Below are positions 1-11,239 of a DNA stretch of 64,000 nucleotides, piece after piece. The notes under the pieces were generated by a model. It made no database searches. It had not been told where the DNA came from and saw only the letters and a list, made by a program, of their open reading frames with translations. The position numbers and the translations under genes are program-made. This stretch comes from Asterella californica (lineage: Eukaryota; Streptophyta; Marchantiopsida; Marchantiales; Aytoniaceae): NCBI GenBank assembly GCA_036924285.1, contig JAYKYS010000064.1:35284-99283 (forward strand), read 5' to 3'. How positions within the stretch are numbered: position 1 is the stretch's first letter; every line of letters starts with the position of its first letter.

Positions 1-1151
1 AGCACTGCGGAATGCCCGATCTGAAAGTATGCATGGCACGGCATGGGGTTGCTTCACCTCTTCCTGTTAGGGAGCGATAGACAGCGAGACTGACTTCGAT
101 TTACCCAGGTAACCCTCCGGATCGCTAATCTATATTGACATACTGACAGCGAGCTTGCTCAGCCGTTTGTCCATATGCGATGTTGTACCCACCTGGCCAT
201 GGCAGCTTCAGCAGATACAGGCCCTCACAGCATCTGACCAGTCACGCAGAGTATGCATATGTTCCTGTTGGGTCATTTGGCAGTGAGCCACGATGTTGGG
301 TATTAGTATGCATGGCTGTCAAGCATAAGAGCCTTCCCTGAATAGGCTTGAGTCTGCTGCTTTACGCTACGGCTGTTCTCAAGTATGATCACAAAGCAGA
401 GTTTTAAAGCAATCTTTCCCGGGCCAGGTACAAGCGGACTTTCAAACACAGACAGTAGATTTACATTTCTGGATTGGCAGAGAAAGCGGTTGTTCTTACC
501 AAGCTAGCTTGAGAATATGTAACAGGCCTAAACATGCATGTTGTGTTTCTGATATGCCTGCTGTGGATGCTTTCCGGTATTGATATGTAAATCAGCACAC
601 CTGATCAACCCCCTTGTAGATTATCGTACTAGTTCCAAACTCATACATAGGCCAAGAAGTTGATGGGGTTAATGCATGCACAGCTCCCTTGTGCACTGCC
701 TGAACTTTGGGTTGGCAGATCTCAAGGCCTCCTGCAAAGGATGTCTGCACAGCCAGCGGAGCATGTAATATATGCTGACCTTCCTTGGGACCTAATGACA
801 GGCAAAAGGTTGATTTTTGTCAAATTCGCATGTCAAATTTGCAAGCCAAATAGCAAATTCACTGTAAACAGGTTTGACAGCTTAAACGCATGCCGACAGA
901 CTTAAACGGCATGAACAGGCTGTTCGTAACAGCAACACGCACCGACATCGGATTTTCCTGTTGGTCAGACACAAAGGTGTTGCACTGACGACGGTTCTCA
1001 GCGTCCAGCAGCAGCCCACCTTGCGCAAGAAGCTGCACATAGACATGCCTTAGCTTCTGGTATGTACAATTAGTTAACGTGACTCCCAGCTGCTGCTGTG
1101 ACTGTGCCTTACTGGAACATCGGCACATCTGGCAGCCTCTCTGAGCCCTGA
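1..1151. other. 5' flank of the CIP111 gene, no gene recognised
   Basis: No coding exon, RNA gene or repeat could be supported here. Short open frames occur on both strands but show no recognisable protein and no splice context. The stretch directly before position 1152 presumably holds the promoter and 5' UTR of the AAA ATPase gene. No clear TATA box or other motif stands out. Confidence 0.5.
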
Positions 1152-4100
1152 ATGGGCAGCAAAAAGAAGAAAAACAGCAGCAGCAACGCCCCATGCCCTG
1201 CAACTCCTCAGCAATTGGCCTCAGAGCAGCTGCAAAGCCTTCCTGCACATGTTCTGCAGGAGTTAGGTCAGGCATGCCTCATGGCTATTTCAATATACAT
1301 CTCCCCTTGACTATTGTGTAACAGTGCTGCATTTGTGAAGGAGCCCCACTCATAGAGGCAATCAAGTATGCAAGCTTCAATCATGAGGCCAGCAGAACAG
1401 CAACTGTGCTGCATGTGCACCCACAACAATTAGCTGACAGTGATGCATCAGAGGGTACCATATGCATGGTAAGTGATCGAATTCTATACAGTATGTTGCT
1501 ATATGCTGCTATGCTGTGCCAATATTTTGCTACCTCACCTCACCTCTGATGTGTGATTATCACCTTTTACAAAGCAAAGCATTTCCAACATCACCAGAAT
1601 ATTTGTGCATGCCTTGATGCAGGTTGGCATCAAACGCACAACTACAGAGTGCAGCATATCCCAGTCACCTGACCCTGTTGCAGCACTCAACTTTGATGAG
1701 CCAGCCCTGCACCAAGACAGCACACAGCAGCCGTCACAGCCCCAACAGCTGCTGTCGCTGTGGGATTGGTACAGCCAACAACAAGGCTGGTTACTGTTCC
1801 AACCTGCCCTGCCCACTATGGGAAGCTTTACCTGGCCTACAGAGCTTCAGGCCAACCCATCCTTACAATCTGACACATGCAGCCTGTCAGGCAATCTGAT
1901 ACCAGAAGCAAGCAGTCTGAGAGGCCAAGGCCGCTGCGTTTTAGCTTTCCAGCCAAAGCAAGGCAGCGCAAGTGGTCCAGATGGTGTGCAAGACAGCAAG
2001 AGGCAACCTCACAGCAGTGCTGCTGTATACCTGCGCTTGATGCTGGACATGAACACTGGTAACATTCACCAACAGTGCTTGTGATTACGTGTTCTTTGAC
2101 GTCTGTGCAGCAGTCATGTTGAGCATGGTTGCTGAAGCGATTGGCCACAAGTCCAGTGCTGAGCCCATACATGCAACTCTTGCCTTGCACTGTTCTGAAA
2201 TCTTGTCATTTCAGTAACTAGTATATATTACAATGCTACTTACACTCAGGCATCTCAGCAACAAAGGGTCGTCAGAGGTTTCTATATGTTTGGCAAGCCT
2301 GTACATCCATTGCCAGCTTCAGCTCATATCACGAAGAATCGTTACATGCTTGAGCACCTGTAACCTCTATGTAGGAACTCACAAATGGCCAGGAAATGCA
2401 TGGCCAGAAACCATAACAAGCACATACAGCAAGCACAGTCAGTTGGTCCTTCTGCTTGTGTGTCTACAGGCCTGCCAGCCACATGCATTCAAGCATCATC
2501 AAGCAAGGCAAGCCCAAAAGCTTCACCACAGAGCAGCTGGGCTTTGCGAGCCCTCAAGCAGAGTAGCCCCAAGCAGACTCAGATGCTGCAGGCTCTCCTC
2601 AAACAGCATCTGCACAAGCAGTTGCTGTTGGCAGGCAATCCAGTAATAGTGCCAGTACTTGGACATAAATGTGTTTTCAGGTTGGGAACTGCTTTGCTGC
2701 AATTGATTGCAGTTCTGCAGTTCATGCCTGACTCGTCAGGCACTGAACAACAAATGAGCAAGCCAGGGTGGCAGCGGCCAGGCTGTCAGTGTGATGAGAT
2801 GTGTGTGTTGACAGCATGGACATTCAGGAAATACATTATGTTCCTGAAAATCAGATGCTTGTTTTGTGCATGCTGTGCAGCAGTTTGGACAGTGAGTGCT
2901 GTAAATGCTGTGTTTACTGCAGAGTGGAACATATTGTTTCCAGCAGTACTGCTCCCTGGCCCTTGGTCTTTGATGAGTCAACAGCAGTGCATGTGCTGCA
3001 GCCTGGTGAAGTCTTCATCCAACCTAAGCAGCCATCATTGCCTACTACAACCGCGCCACCCAAGGTAAGAACAAGCAAGCATTTGAGTCAGTACATCTAC
3101 TTTTCAGAGGCCACGTTACCAGCTCTGTATCCTGCCAACCTTTTGCTCCAGTGGCTTGCAGCTTTGCAATCTGTGAGGATGCTTCGTAATTCAGATGCTA
3201 TGTGTGCATGTGCAGCAGTGTGTCTGGAGGGTTGTCACCCCGTAAGCATGCCTGTCATGTATGCCTGTCATGCATGCCTGTCATGTATGCCTGTCATGCA
3301 TGCCTGTCATGTATGCCTGTCATGGATGCCTGTCATTTGGCCCAGATGCCCCTGTCATGTATGCCTGCCTTGACAGCTGCAACAGCATGCTGACCTGGTG
3401 CACATGCCAACATTCCAGAGGGCATGCCTAGATAGGCTGGCCTCTACATGTAACGGCCATGCCAGTCTGAGCAGACTTGTCAACTGTCCTCCCCACGCCT
3501 GGACTCCCAACTCATTGCAGCTCCATTGCTGTGTGCTCTTGTTTTGTTCCTCCTGGTGGGACCGTGTCCTATTGCTGTTCCTATGCTTTCTGTTGCTGTT
3601 ACTCAACACCAAAGCAGCTGCAGTGTGGCGCTTGCTGGCATGCCTGGTGGCCCTTGAAACCGAGGTGTACTTGGAACGTACAGTGAGCATCTAGTAGAGG
3701 CTGATACACACATGTTTCCTCATCATCCGATGCAAGCAGGAGCCAACTGTAAAGGGGCTGCTTCTCCATTATGAGGCATGCTGCAGGGAGCAAAGGGCAA
3801 GGCTGGAGATCCCCCTTCCCCTCCCCCTGGGCGTGACATTGTAGCTGAAGCTCGGGCAGCGGCTGCAGCTGGTGATGAGGAGGAAGGGATGGAAGGAGCA
3901 GCAGCCAAGGCTGCGGCACGCGCCGCCTCCCTGGGGTTGGCCGCTGCATGCATTGGTTACTCATCACTTGGAGGCGTTGACGAGCATGTAGGGTCTGCAT
4001 GCTCTTGCCTGACTTGTATTGCAATCTGTACAGTCATACCTGGTTCAGATGATCACATGGTCATGCCTGCTCATGCTGCAGCCTGTATGGTCATGCCTCT

Positions 4101-7100
4101 CGCATGTTTGTTACCTGCATTGTCCTGCTTTCTTCAAACTGAAGTCTGCATACTGATGTCATATTCATGCTGCCACCTGCCTGCTTAGATGCCTTGCCTG
4201 TGTTGCCACCTACATCAACAGGCCCAATTCATTCTTATTGCCCAGATGGGCATGCCTGGTTCAGTTCGTGATCTGCAAGCATTGACATCGTTTATGACAC
4301 ACTATGTATCTACCAGAAACACTTGAGATGCCAGCTATCTGTTTGAACTGTACAGCAGCAAGCAATCCTGTATCTGCTCCTGCACTAGCCCATCTCACGC
4401 ATAAGCGGCATCCTGCACCATGGATATGATGGTGACCTAAGTGTCTGGCTGACCTTTGTGCATTGTGTTTGTCCAGTGTTTGCATTGGCATGTTTCTGAA
4501 GCTGTTGTTGGCCATTTGCACCGTAAAGCAGCAAACGAACTGTAGTTTCAGCTTGACTGTGCAGGTTAAATCCTTGTGTGAGCTGGTAACATTGCCCCTC
4601 AAGTTTCCTCAGCTTTTTAGCCGCTACAACATGAAGCCTCCTAGGGGGGTGCTGCTGTGGGGACCCCCAGGCACTGGCAAGACCTGCCTGGCCCGAGCAG
4701 CTGCTGCAGAAGTTGGCATGCCCCTGTTTATCATCAATGGACCAGATGTTGTTTCACAATTCTATGGAGAGAGCGAAGCTGGATTGCAAGGTGAATTCTT
4801 TGTGCTCTGTCCTTTGAGCTTGTGCCTGCAAGCCTCCGATTCAGACTTCATCAAGAGATATCTGCTGGGTTTTCCCTTGAGACAGTGCTAGATTGCTGTT
4901 GAGCAAGCTAGATGCATATTGTTGCAGAATACTTAACCAATGCTTGCAATTAGGCTGACAAGCGTACAGGTATGAGCAGCGCCTGCATGTTTTCAGTAAC
5001 TGATGGGCAGAGATGTCAGATTCTGGCTTTGTGTGGTGAACATCATGCATGAGGGCGCATCAGCTGAAGCTGCCCAGGCATTGCCCATGCTCACGGCAGA
5101 GCAACTTAGCAACTTGGCAACTTGCTATGCTTGTGTGACAGCACCATACATTGTGACCCTGTCCAGGTCAACTAAGCTCAGGGCAGACTACTTTGGAAAC
5201 AAAGGCTTGCCGTGCTTGCTCTGCAAGACAGGGAAAGCGTTGTCGTCATACCAAATGTGGGCATGAATTTGTTGGGCACTATTGGCAACTGATTCATGCT
5301 TCTGCAGGCATCTTCACAGCTGCTCGTGTGCTGGCTCCATCTGTAATCTTCATTGATGAGCTAGATGCCTTGGCTCCTTCCAGGGGCAGAGGGGACAATG
5401 GGGGTGGGGGTGGCATGGGCCCTGAGCCTGCTGCAGAGATGTCAGGCCGACTTGTGACTACCCTCTTGACTGCCATGGACGGCATCAACTCCAGTGCTTC
5501 TGCTGCTGGTCAGTCACTAATCAGCTTGTCTTTAGTCTAGTGGCCACTCATATGCCTATCAGCTGGTCACTGATACCAGACAGCTGCAGCATTTGATGTG
5601 ATGCTGAGCTGCATGGACAGTATGTTGCCAAACCAGTCGATACATCATGTAGCACAATACTTGAGCTTCTGCTTGTTTGATTGAGCTTCCTTGTGAAAAG
5701 CTTCAGCAGCCGGAAGCAGCAGCACATCAGCTTTCACATGGCAGTTGCTCAAAGATTGCAGGACAGCATTTTGACTGTGTCCCCGGTGTCGCCACATGCA
5801 TATACACGTAGACTGGGCGTTTTCCACGGCGCACCAGCAGCAGCATGTGTTGCAGGGGTGGTGGTGATAGCAGCCAGTAATAGGCCAGAGGCACTAGACC
5901 CTGCTCTCAGGCGGTCAGGGCGCTTTGACCGGGAGCTGGAGGTTGGAGTCCCCTCCCCTGCTGCTCGCTCACATATCCTTAGGTGACACTCTTAGCCATA
6001 GGGAAAACACATTGTGCAGCTCATGATAAGTCTGTTTATTCAGAGCAAGTGTCATGTTTCAAAAGTTCCATTTTTGGATGCAGCATGCTCACCCGCTATT
6101 GCTCTGCAATATTGTTAGGTGTGATCGTGCAAATCCAGAAGGGGCGCATCCCTTAGCACAGCCACACTGCAATGTGCAGACATGAGCACTGTTGTGTTGC
6201 TGCCTTTCGGAACAACCTGCAGCAAGTACTCATCATGCTTACCAGCACAGGTGCTTGGCCTCTATGACGACAAGGTACAGCATGGTATGAGACTCTCAAG
6301 TTTGTGTCAAAATGCTGATTGTGCTTTTCCTTGATTGTCGGCTGCATAATTTTGACTTCTTGCTGGATGAGAGTTCTCCTTTCTGATGAGGGCAAGCTGC
6401 TCTGCAATCCTCCCGCACAGATAGCAGTCCGTGTTGCTAGCTTGTCTATTACATATTAGCAAACAAAGCACAAGCTGTGAATTCAGCAATCACCATCGGC
6501 TTTCATGCATGCAGGGCAAAAGTGAAGGCCATCAGGCACTGCTTGGCAGAGGAGGACATTGATGCCCTGGCAGCTGCTGCGCATGGCTTTGTCGGCGCTG
6601 ACCTCGCTGCTGTCTGTGACGAAGCTGCCATGGCTGCTCTGCGCCGCATCATTGCCTCCAAGCAGCAATCCTCTGCCGACCCCCCTAGCCCCCTGTCCCT
6701 CGCCCACCCTCAACCACAAGACTCCTCCTCCTTGAAGGAACAACGTCCAGCTTGGTCTGAAGCACAGTCTACCATCAAGGATCAGCAAGTCAGCAGCCCC
6801 CAGTGCAGGCTCACTCCTAAAAAGATTGTGCAGCGGGCAGAAGGTACAACACCAAAAGTAAGCCTGACAGATCATGCACCAGATAGTGGTGTGACTGCTG
6901 GGGACACACCCTCCTATGCGCAGCCCTCAGGCAAAACCTCTGCCCATACAGAGCCTTCTGATGAAGCAGTAGGCTCTGTCAGTCGTGCACGTGAATGGCA
7001 GGTGCGTCCCTGTTTCTTTGCACTTTCCAAGCGTGAGTAGCGCATGACCATGGGTGACTGCATGACTGTGCATTCCCATACAGTAGGCGTCAGTAGGCAG

Positions 7101-9313
7101 CTCAGCCATCATACGGGGTGAGGTCTGCAGGTGACCTTGGCTGACTTCAGGGTGGCTGAGACGCGTGTGCAGCCAAGTGCCATGAGGGAGGTGGCTCTAG
7201 AGGTGTGCTCTTGCATGGCTTTGTCAGCTTGTATGTTTGTGTTGTGCACTGCTACAAGCTGTGTCTTCAATCAACAGCCTGACTGCTCATTTGCCTGCAA
7301 GTGTCCAGCTTCTGTCAAGCAGCTTTTGGGCATTGTTGATTGGGCATCATCGTCTGAGTAAATTCTTTCCTCAGCTCAGCATGATCTGCATCTGCCTGCA
7401 AACCAGCAAACAAGATCCAGGGCAGCATGCTTGTCATGAGTATATGCTGCGGGGAGAAAAGACTGGAGTAACGCTCATTGGTATGTGCACTCAGGTCCCA
7501 AAGGTGCGCTGGAGTGATGTGGGGGGTCTGGAGGGGGTGAAGCAGGGCCTGAAGGAGGCTGTGCAGTGGCCCCACCTGCACCCTGATGCCCTGATACGGC
7601 TAGGGGCGCAACCTCCCAGGGGTACCTTCACTCTTACTCACCTCCAGGCTCCACCAACAACACAGTGCATTCATGCCAAGCATGGTTTGGCTCTGTGAAG
7701 GCCCTAGTCACAGCTTTGTTGCCTTGCAGATATCATCCCAGGCCTGTTTTGCTTGTAGGTTGCTTGTGTGTTGCCAGCGCAGCCGACTCCTCTGTAAACG
7801 TATTGTGCTGGCTGCTGTTTCCATGCCAATGATCATGTGACTGGTTCGCAAGTGGTTGGTGCGGAGGCCTGAGTGCGGCTCTCGTTCATGCAGGTGTACT
7901 GCTGTATGGACCTCCAGGATGTAGCAAGACTCTGCTTGCACGGGCAGTTGCCAACGAAGCTAAGCTGAACTTTCTGGCAGTGAAAGGCCCTGAGCTCTTC
8001 AGCAAGTACGTGGGCCAAGCAGAGAAGGCGGTTGCAGCACTCTTTGCCCGAGCGCGCTCGGCTGCACCAGCGATCATTTTCTTTGATGAACTGGATGGGC
8101 TTGCGGGGTCCAGGGGTTCAGAAGGGGGCTCTGGGGTTGCAGAGCGGGTTTTGAGTCAGCTACTCATGGAAATGGACGGATTGCAGGTCAGCTGCAGCTG
8201 CCTCTTGTGCACCTTCTTTCTGTTACACAACCGTTTCCTGCCCACTACAGTTGATTTTTACGATCTACACGCCTGTATGCAATCATGTTGTGCTATACGG
8301 CAGCCCTGCAACACCTCTGGAACTGGAAACAGCAGCGGGGCCCGTGCAAGCATTGAGCTCAGCCGCATTCATGCCTGATGATCACGCCAGAATTCAAAAC
8401 CCTTGTGCAACAGCAATTTTCTTCATGTTAACAAAGCTGTGCTTACAGCAGTGCATATGTTGTTGATTGTTCTCTTTGCCCAAATACAAGACACCAATGG
8501 TGTCTGTGGCGCCTGCAGGCTCGTATTGGAGTTGTTGTGGTGGGAGCAACCAATCGACCCGATTGTGTGGACACTGCTCTGCTCAGGCCTGGACGGTTTG
8601 ACCGCCTGCTGTATGTGGCCCCTCCTGACTCTGCAGCACGACAAGCTATATTGGAAGTGCAAACGCGCCAGACTCCTCTTGCTACAGATGTCAACCTTCA
8701 GGTTTGTCATTGTTGCCGGAAACAAATTGCTGACTTTCAAATTTCAGCTAGATCTGCGAATACAAACACGCACACTTGTGATGGATTTCTGTCAGATTGG
8801 TCTAGCATTTGTCCTTCTTTGTTGGCCTCCTCTCAGACATGCAGCAACCAGAAAGGTTATCTGCAGGACTTGGCAAACCGCAGTGAAGGTTTCACTGGTG
8901 CTGATCTGGCAGCACTTGTTCAAGAAGCAGCCCTTGCTGCCCTGACAGACAGCTTGCAAGCAACGGTAGTTCAGAAGGAGCACTTCAACCAAGCCTTTCA
9001 GGCAAGCTTGCAAGTTGATGTCATGTACTTCAACGTGCACACATTGAGACATCCATGATGCACTTTCATTGACTTCTGCATTTCATCAAAACCTTGGCAC
9101 CTACAAGCCTATGGCTGCTATGAAGTCTGCAACACTGTGTTGAACATGTGTGTATGTGTTGATACGACATGCACACATACTGTTGTAGACTAGTGGAAAC
9201 TTGAATCCATTGTGATCATGTCTGCCTTGTAGGTTGTGGTTAAGAGCGCTGTTCCATCTTTAGACATACAGAACATTTACGCCAACTTTCAACGCCATGG
9301 GGGCCACCAGTAG
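1152..9313 (+). CDS. CIP111: CIP111/AFG2-type two-domain AAA+ ATPase, 16 exons
   Basis: Predicted tandem AAA+ ATPase of the AFG2/SPATA5/CIP111 group, about 1058 residues. AFG2/Drg1 strips shuttling factors from pre-60S ribosomes; plant CIP111 binds calmodulin. Exons by phase-matched GT-AG junctions: 1152-1266, 1341-1468, 1623-2058, 2470-2680, 2923-3064, 3787-3987, 4565-4790, 5308-5508, 5856-5982, 6515-7001, 7131-7202, 7495-7621, 7894-8186, 8519-8701, 8867-9013 (or 9001 with a GC donor), 9233-9313. The start is the ATG of [11 protein letters not shown], a Lys-rich N-terminus like plant CIP111. D1 has Walker A GPPGTGKT and Walker [12 protein letters not shown]2 has the family-specific GPPGCSKT, Walker [11 protein letters not shown] and the run [17 protein letters not shown]. 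Gly/Ser/Pro-rich insert between D1 and D2 in exon 10. The N-domain exons (1341-3064) rest on weaker similarity. The stop lies 31 bp before the first retrotransposon TSD. Confidence 0.9.
3248..3338. repeat. 13-bp minisatellite in a CIP111 intron
   Basis: About seven head-to-tail copies of a 13-bp unit (ATGCCTGTCATGT, with the last base alternating T/C). Degenerate ATGCC/CTGTCATG pieces continue to about 3370. It lies in the intron between exons 3064 and 3787 and is therefore not translated. Open frames across it (repeated Cys/His/Met) are a by-product of the repeat. Confidence 0.85.
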
Positions 9314-9343
9314 ATCAGTATGCAAAAACAGACCCCAACGGCC

Positions 9344-9352
9344 TGATACGTG
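9344..9352. repeat. Left target-site duplication of the family 2 copy (TGATACGTG)
   Basis: The nonamer TGATACGTG lies directly before the T-run at 9353 and recurs at 18934-18942. It brackets the minus-strand family 2 element and marks the left edge of the retrotransposon block, 31 bp past the CIP111 stop codon. Confidence 0.7.
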
Positions 9353-9736
9353 CTTTTTTTTTTCTTTTTTGGAAGGGAGAGATATTTATTACATTAATGC
9401 AACGATAACAACCTCAAAGAAATGTGATGTCCACTGCAAGCCATGAAGCTGAAGCTAACAACACATCTTGAATCAGAAGAATGATACACATCCATAAAGC
9501 ATCGATCATGTCAGAGCCGTTTCAGTGAAGGCCACGTAAACAGCAACAACACTGCTCCAGCCTGTCGACTTGCACAAAGCACATCCCAGCCAAGTGCCAC
9601 ACCAACGAGCTAAAGAGAATAGTCATTGCCAATACAAAAGCACTCAGAATGGCAAGACCTCACAGCACAACTGCCACAAAGCCAAATCAAAATGTACACC
9701 TAAGAGAGCAACGTTTAGGCTCAACACGTTTAGCAT

Positions 9737-9967
9737 GACACATCATTACCAAGGTCATGACACGACCAGCTGTTGTTGGCTGGTCGTCATGGACTCAGAA
9801 CGCTTTGCCAGCCCCATTATGGGGAATTTTTGCGGTGGACTGAACGCCGATTGCATCCGGATTAGGCCGTTGTTCCTGCGTATCTCAGGTTCGTCTGATG
9901 TTCTGAAGGCTTTTGCTTGAAAGGAATAGGCAACTATCCTGTAACCCAAAACAACAAAAAAAACCAT
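9737..9967 (+). mobile_element. 5'-truncated family 1 LINE 3' fragment
   Basis: Carries the family 1 3' UTR hairpin region and the terminal motif GGCAACTATCCTGTAACCC followed by an A-rich tail. Flanked by GTTTAGCAT at 9728-9736 and 9968-9976, a 9-bp TSD. It sits inside the 3' UTR of the family 2 copy, so it is younger than that copy. It is somewhat diverged (for example GATGTTC for GGTGTCC). Confidence 0.8.
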
Positions 9968-10096
9968 GTTTAGCATCAATGTCAAACAAGTCAAAGCCAG
10001 TCTTGTGAATCAATAACAATGCCAAAAGCAAAGCCATAAGCGGACAAACAACCATCGGCTAGTCATGGAAAAGAGTGTGAAGCAAGCACTAATCAA

Positions 10097-10339
10097 TCAC
10101 TTCAAAAAGCCCCGCTGCAAGCCTTTGCTAGTAGAGGGCTTGTCTGGAGGCTCAGGCTGTGATCCTGCATAGTATGGTCTAGGCTTCTTGTGTTCGCGTG
10201 AACTCCGCCGCAAGGTAGGTGCACCAGAATCATCAGGTGTGAATGGCACTTTGGCCAAACTATCAGCAGATGGAGACTCTGCCACCCCGGAGGACTCAGT
10301 ATCTGACACAGACTCAGGGCCCCTTCTCTTGCCAGCTAA
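10097..10339 (-). pseudogene. C-terminal end of family 2 ORF1
   Basis: In-frame minus-strand coding for the C-terminus, beginning AGKRRGPESVSDTESSG and containing LRRSSREHKKPRPYY, with the stop at 10097. The upstream half of the same frame lies at 18427-18933, displaced by the 8-kb family 1 insertion. The RRSSR-x-H...PYY stretch resembles the C-terminal RRSSRAHAPVIPYW of family 1 ORF1. Confidence 0.75.
10286..10339. repeat. 54-bp target-site duplication, left copy
   Basis: Positions 10286-10339 and 18373-18426 are identical as read here (CCCGGAGGACTC... to ...GCCAGCTAA). They bracket the full-length minus-strand family 1 LINE exactly: the T-run (poly-A) begins at 10340 and the LINE 5' end is at 18372. 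The duplicated DNA is family 2 ORF1 coding sequence. Confidence 0.85.
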
Positions 10340-10521
10340 TTTTTTTTTTTTTTTTTTTTGGGTTACAGGATAGTTGCCCATTCCTTTCAAGCAAAAGAGC
10401 CTTCAGGACACCAGACGAACCTGAGATATGCAGGAACAACGGCCTAATCCGGGTGCAACAGGCGCTCAGTCCACTGCAAAAATTCCCCGTAATGGGGCTG
10501 GCAAAGCCTTCTGAGCCCATG

Positions 10522-10547
10522 ACGACCAGCCAGCAACAGCTGGTCGT
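10522..10547 (-). promoter_or_regulatory. Hairpin in the family 1 3' UTR
   Basis: Perfect 9-bp stem ACGACCAGC / GCTGGTCGT around an 8-nt loop. The same stem occurs in the other 3' UTR copies (e.g. 40540-40565). The loop here differs slightly from the usual one while the stem is intact. Many LINE reverse transcriptases recognise a 3' UTR structure in their RNA; that role is inferred here. Confidence 0.55.
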
Positions 10548-11239
10548 GTCATGACCTCGGTAATGATGTGTCACGGAAGAAGCAACAAGAGCACAGTGTG
10601 CCCTTGCACCAGCAAATGCAACATCGCAACAGGAAAGGCAACTTGGCCGGCTAAATTGCCGTGCCAAGCAAAGGAAATGTTGAACACAATCCCAAGAGTA
10701 TGATGGCCAATGTCTAGGAGTACTGGGCAGACATGGTAACGCTAAGTGAGCTTCGCTGCGAGCAGCACATTGCCGGATCCAACTGACGTCCAGAAAGCAA
10801 CCGGAAGGAACAAGACATCAGCACACCACCCGCAGGACTGGTCACATCGCATGACAAGCCTGCAAGGCTCCCACACGCCGGTGAGGGCCAACCGTCTCCA
10901 CGGCCTGTGTAGCTGGCACCCTTAGGGCTGACAAGACCCCCCAGCTACGGAGGGGGGCTTGATGGGCCCCCCTCGGGTGAATGCACGTCAAGCAAGCCCC
11001 AGCAAGTTAACTCGCCATCAATCAAGCTGAAGCCAGGCATCAATTGCACCACAAACCAGCTAAGCATCCTCGCATAGCAAGCTGCGGTGATGAAAAATGA
11101 TACGACACCTAAGCCACCACCCCCCACCCAAAAGCAGAAGTCAAATGATGACACAAGCACAAAATAAATCCGCCAGGTTCAAGCCCAGCATGCAAATAAA
11201 CTGTCACATATTGCCACATAGCAAACAGCAAATAGCCGA

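Noticed and set aside
660..905. 81-codon plus-strand frame before the CIP111 gene
   Set aside because: No recognisable domain, no splice context and not needed for a full-length CIP111; looks like chance.
859..1275. 138-codon minus-strand frame
   Set aside because: It is the antisense of CIP111 exon 1 and its flank; Cys-rich because of the complementary Gly/Ser/Lys codons.
3248..3338. CRISPR-like array
   Set aside because: Units are contiguous 13-mers without spacers, in a eukaryotic intron.
10188..10554. Frames containing long Phe or Lys runs next to the shared 3' end (here and at about 12 other places)
   Set aside because: Translations of LINE poly-A/poly-T tails and 3' UTRs, not genes.
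11160..11200. tRNA B-box-like GGTTCAAGCCC (reverse or forward) in family 1 3' UTR copies
   Set aside because: No A box or cloverleaf around it; part of the LINE 3' UTR.
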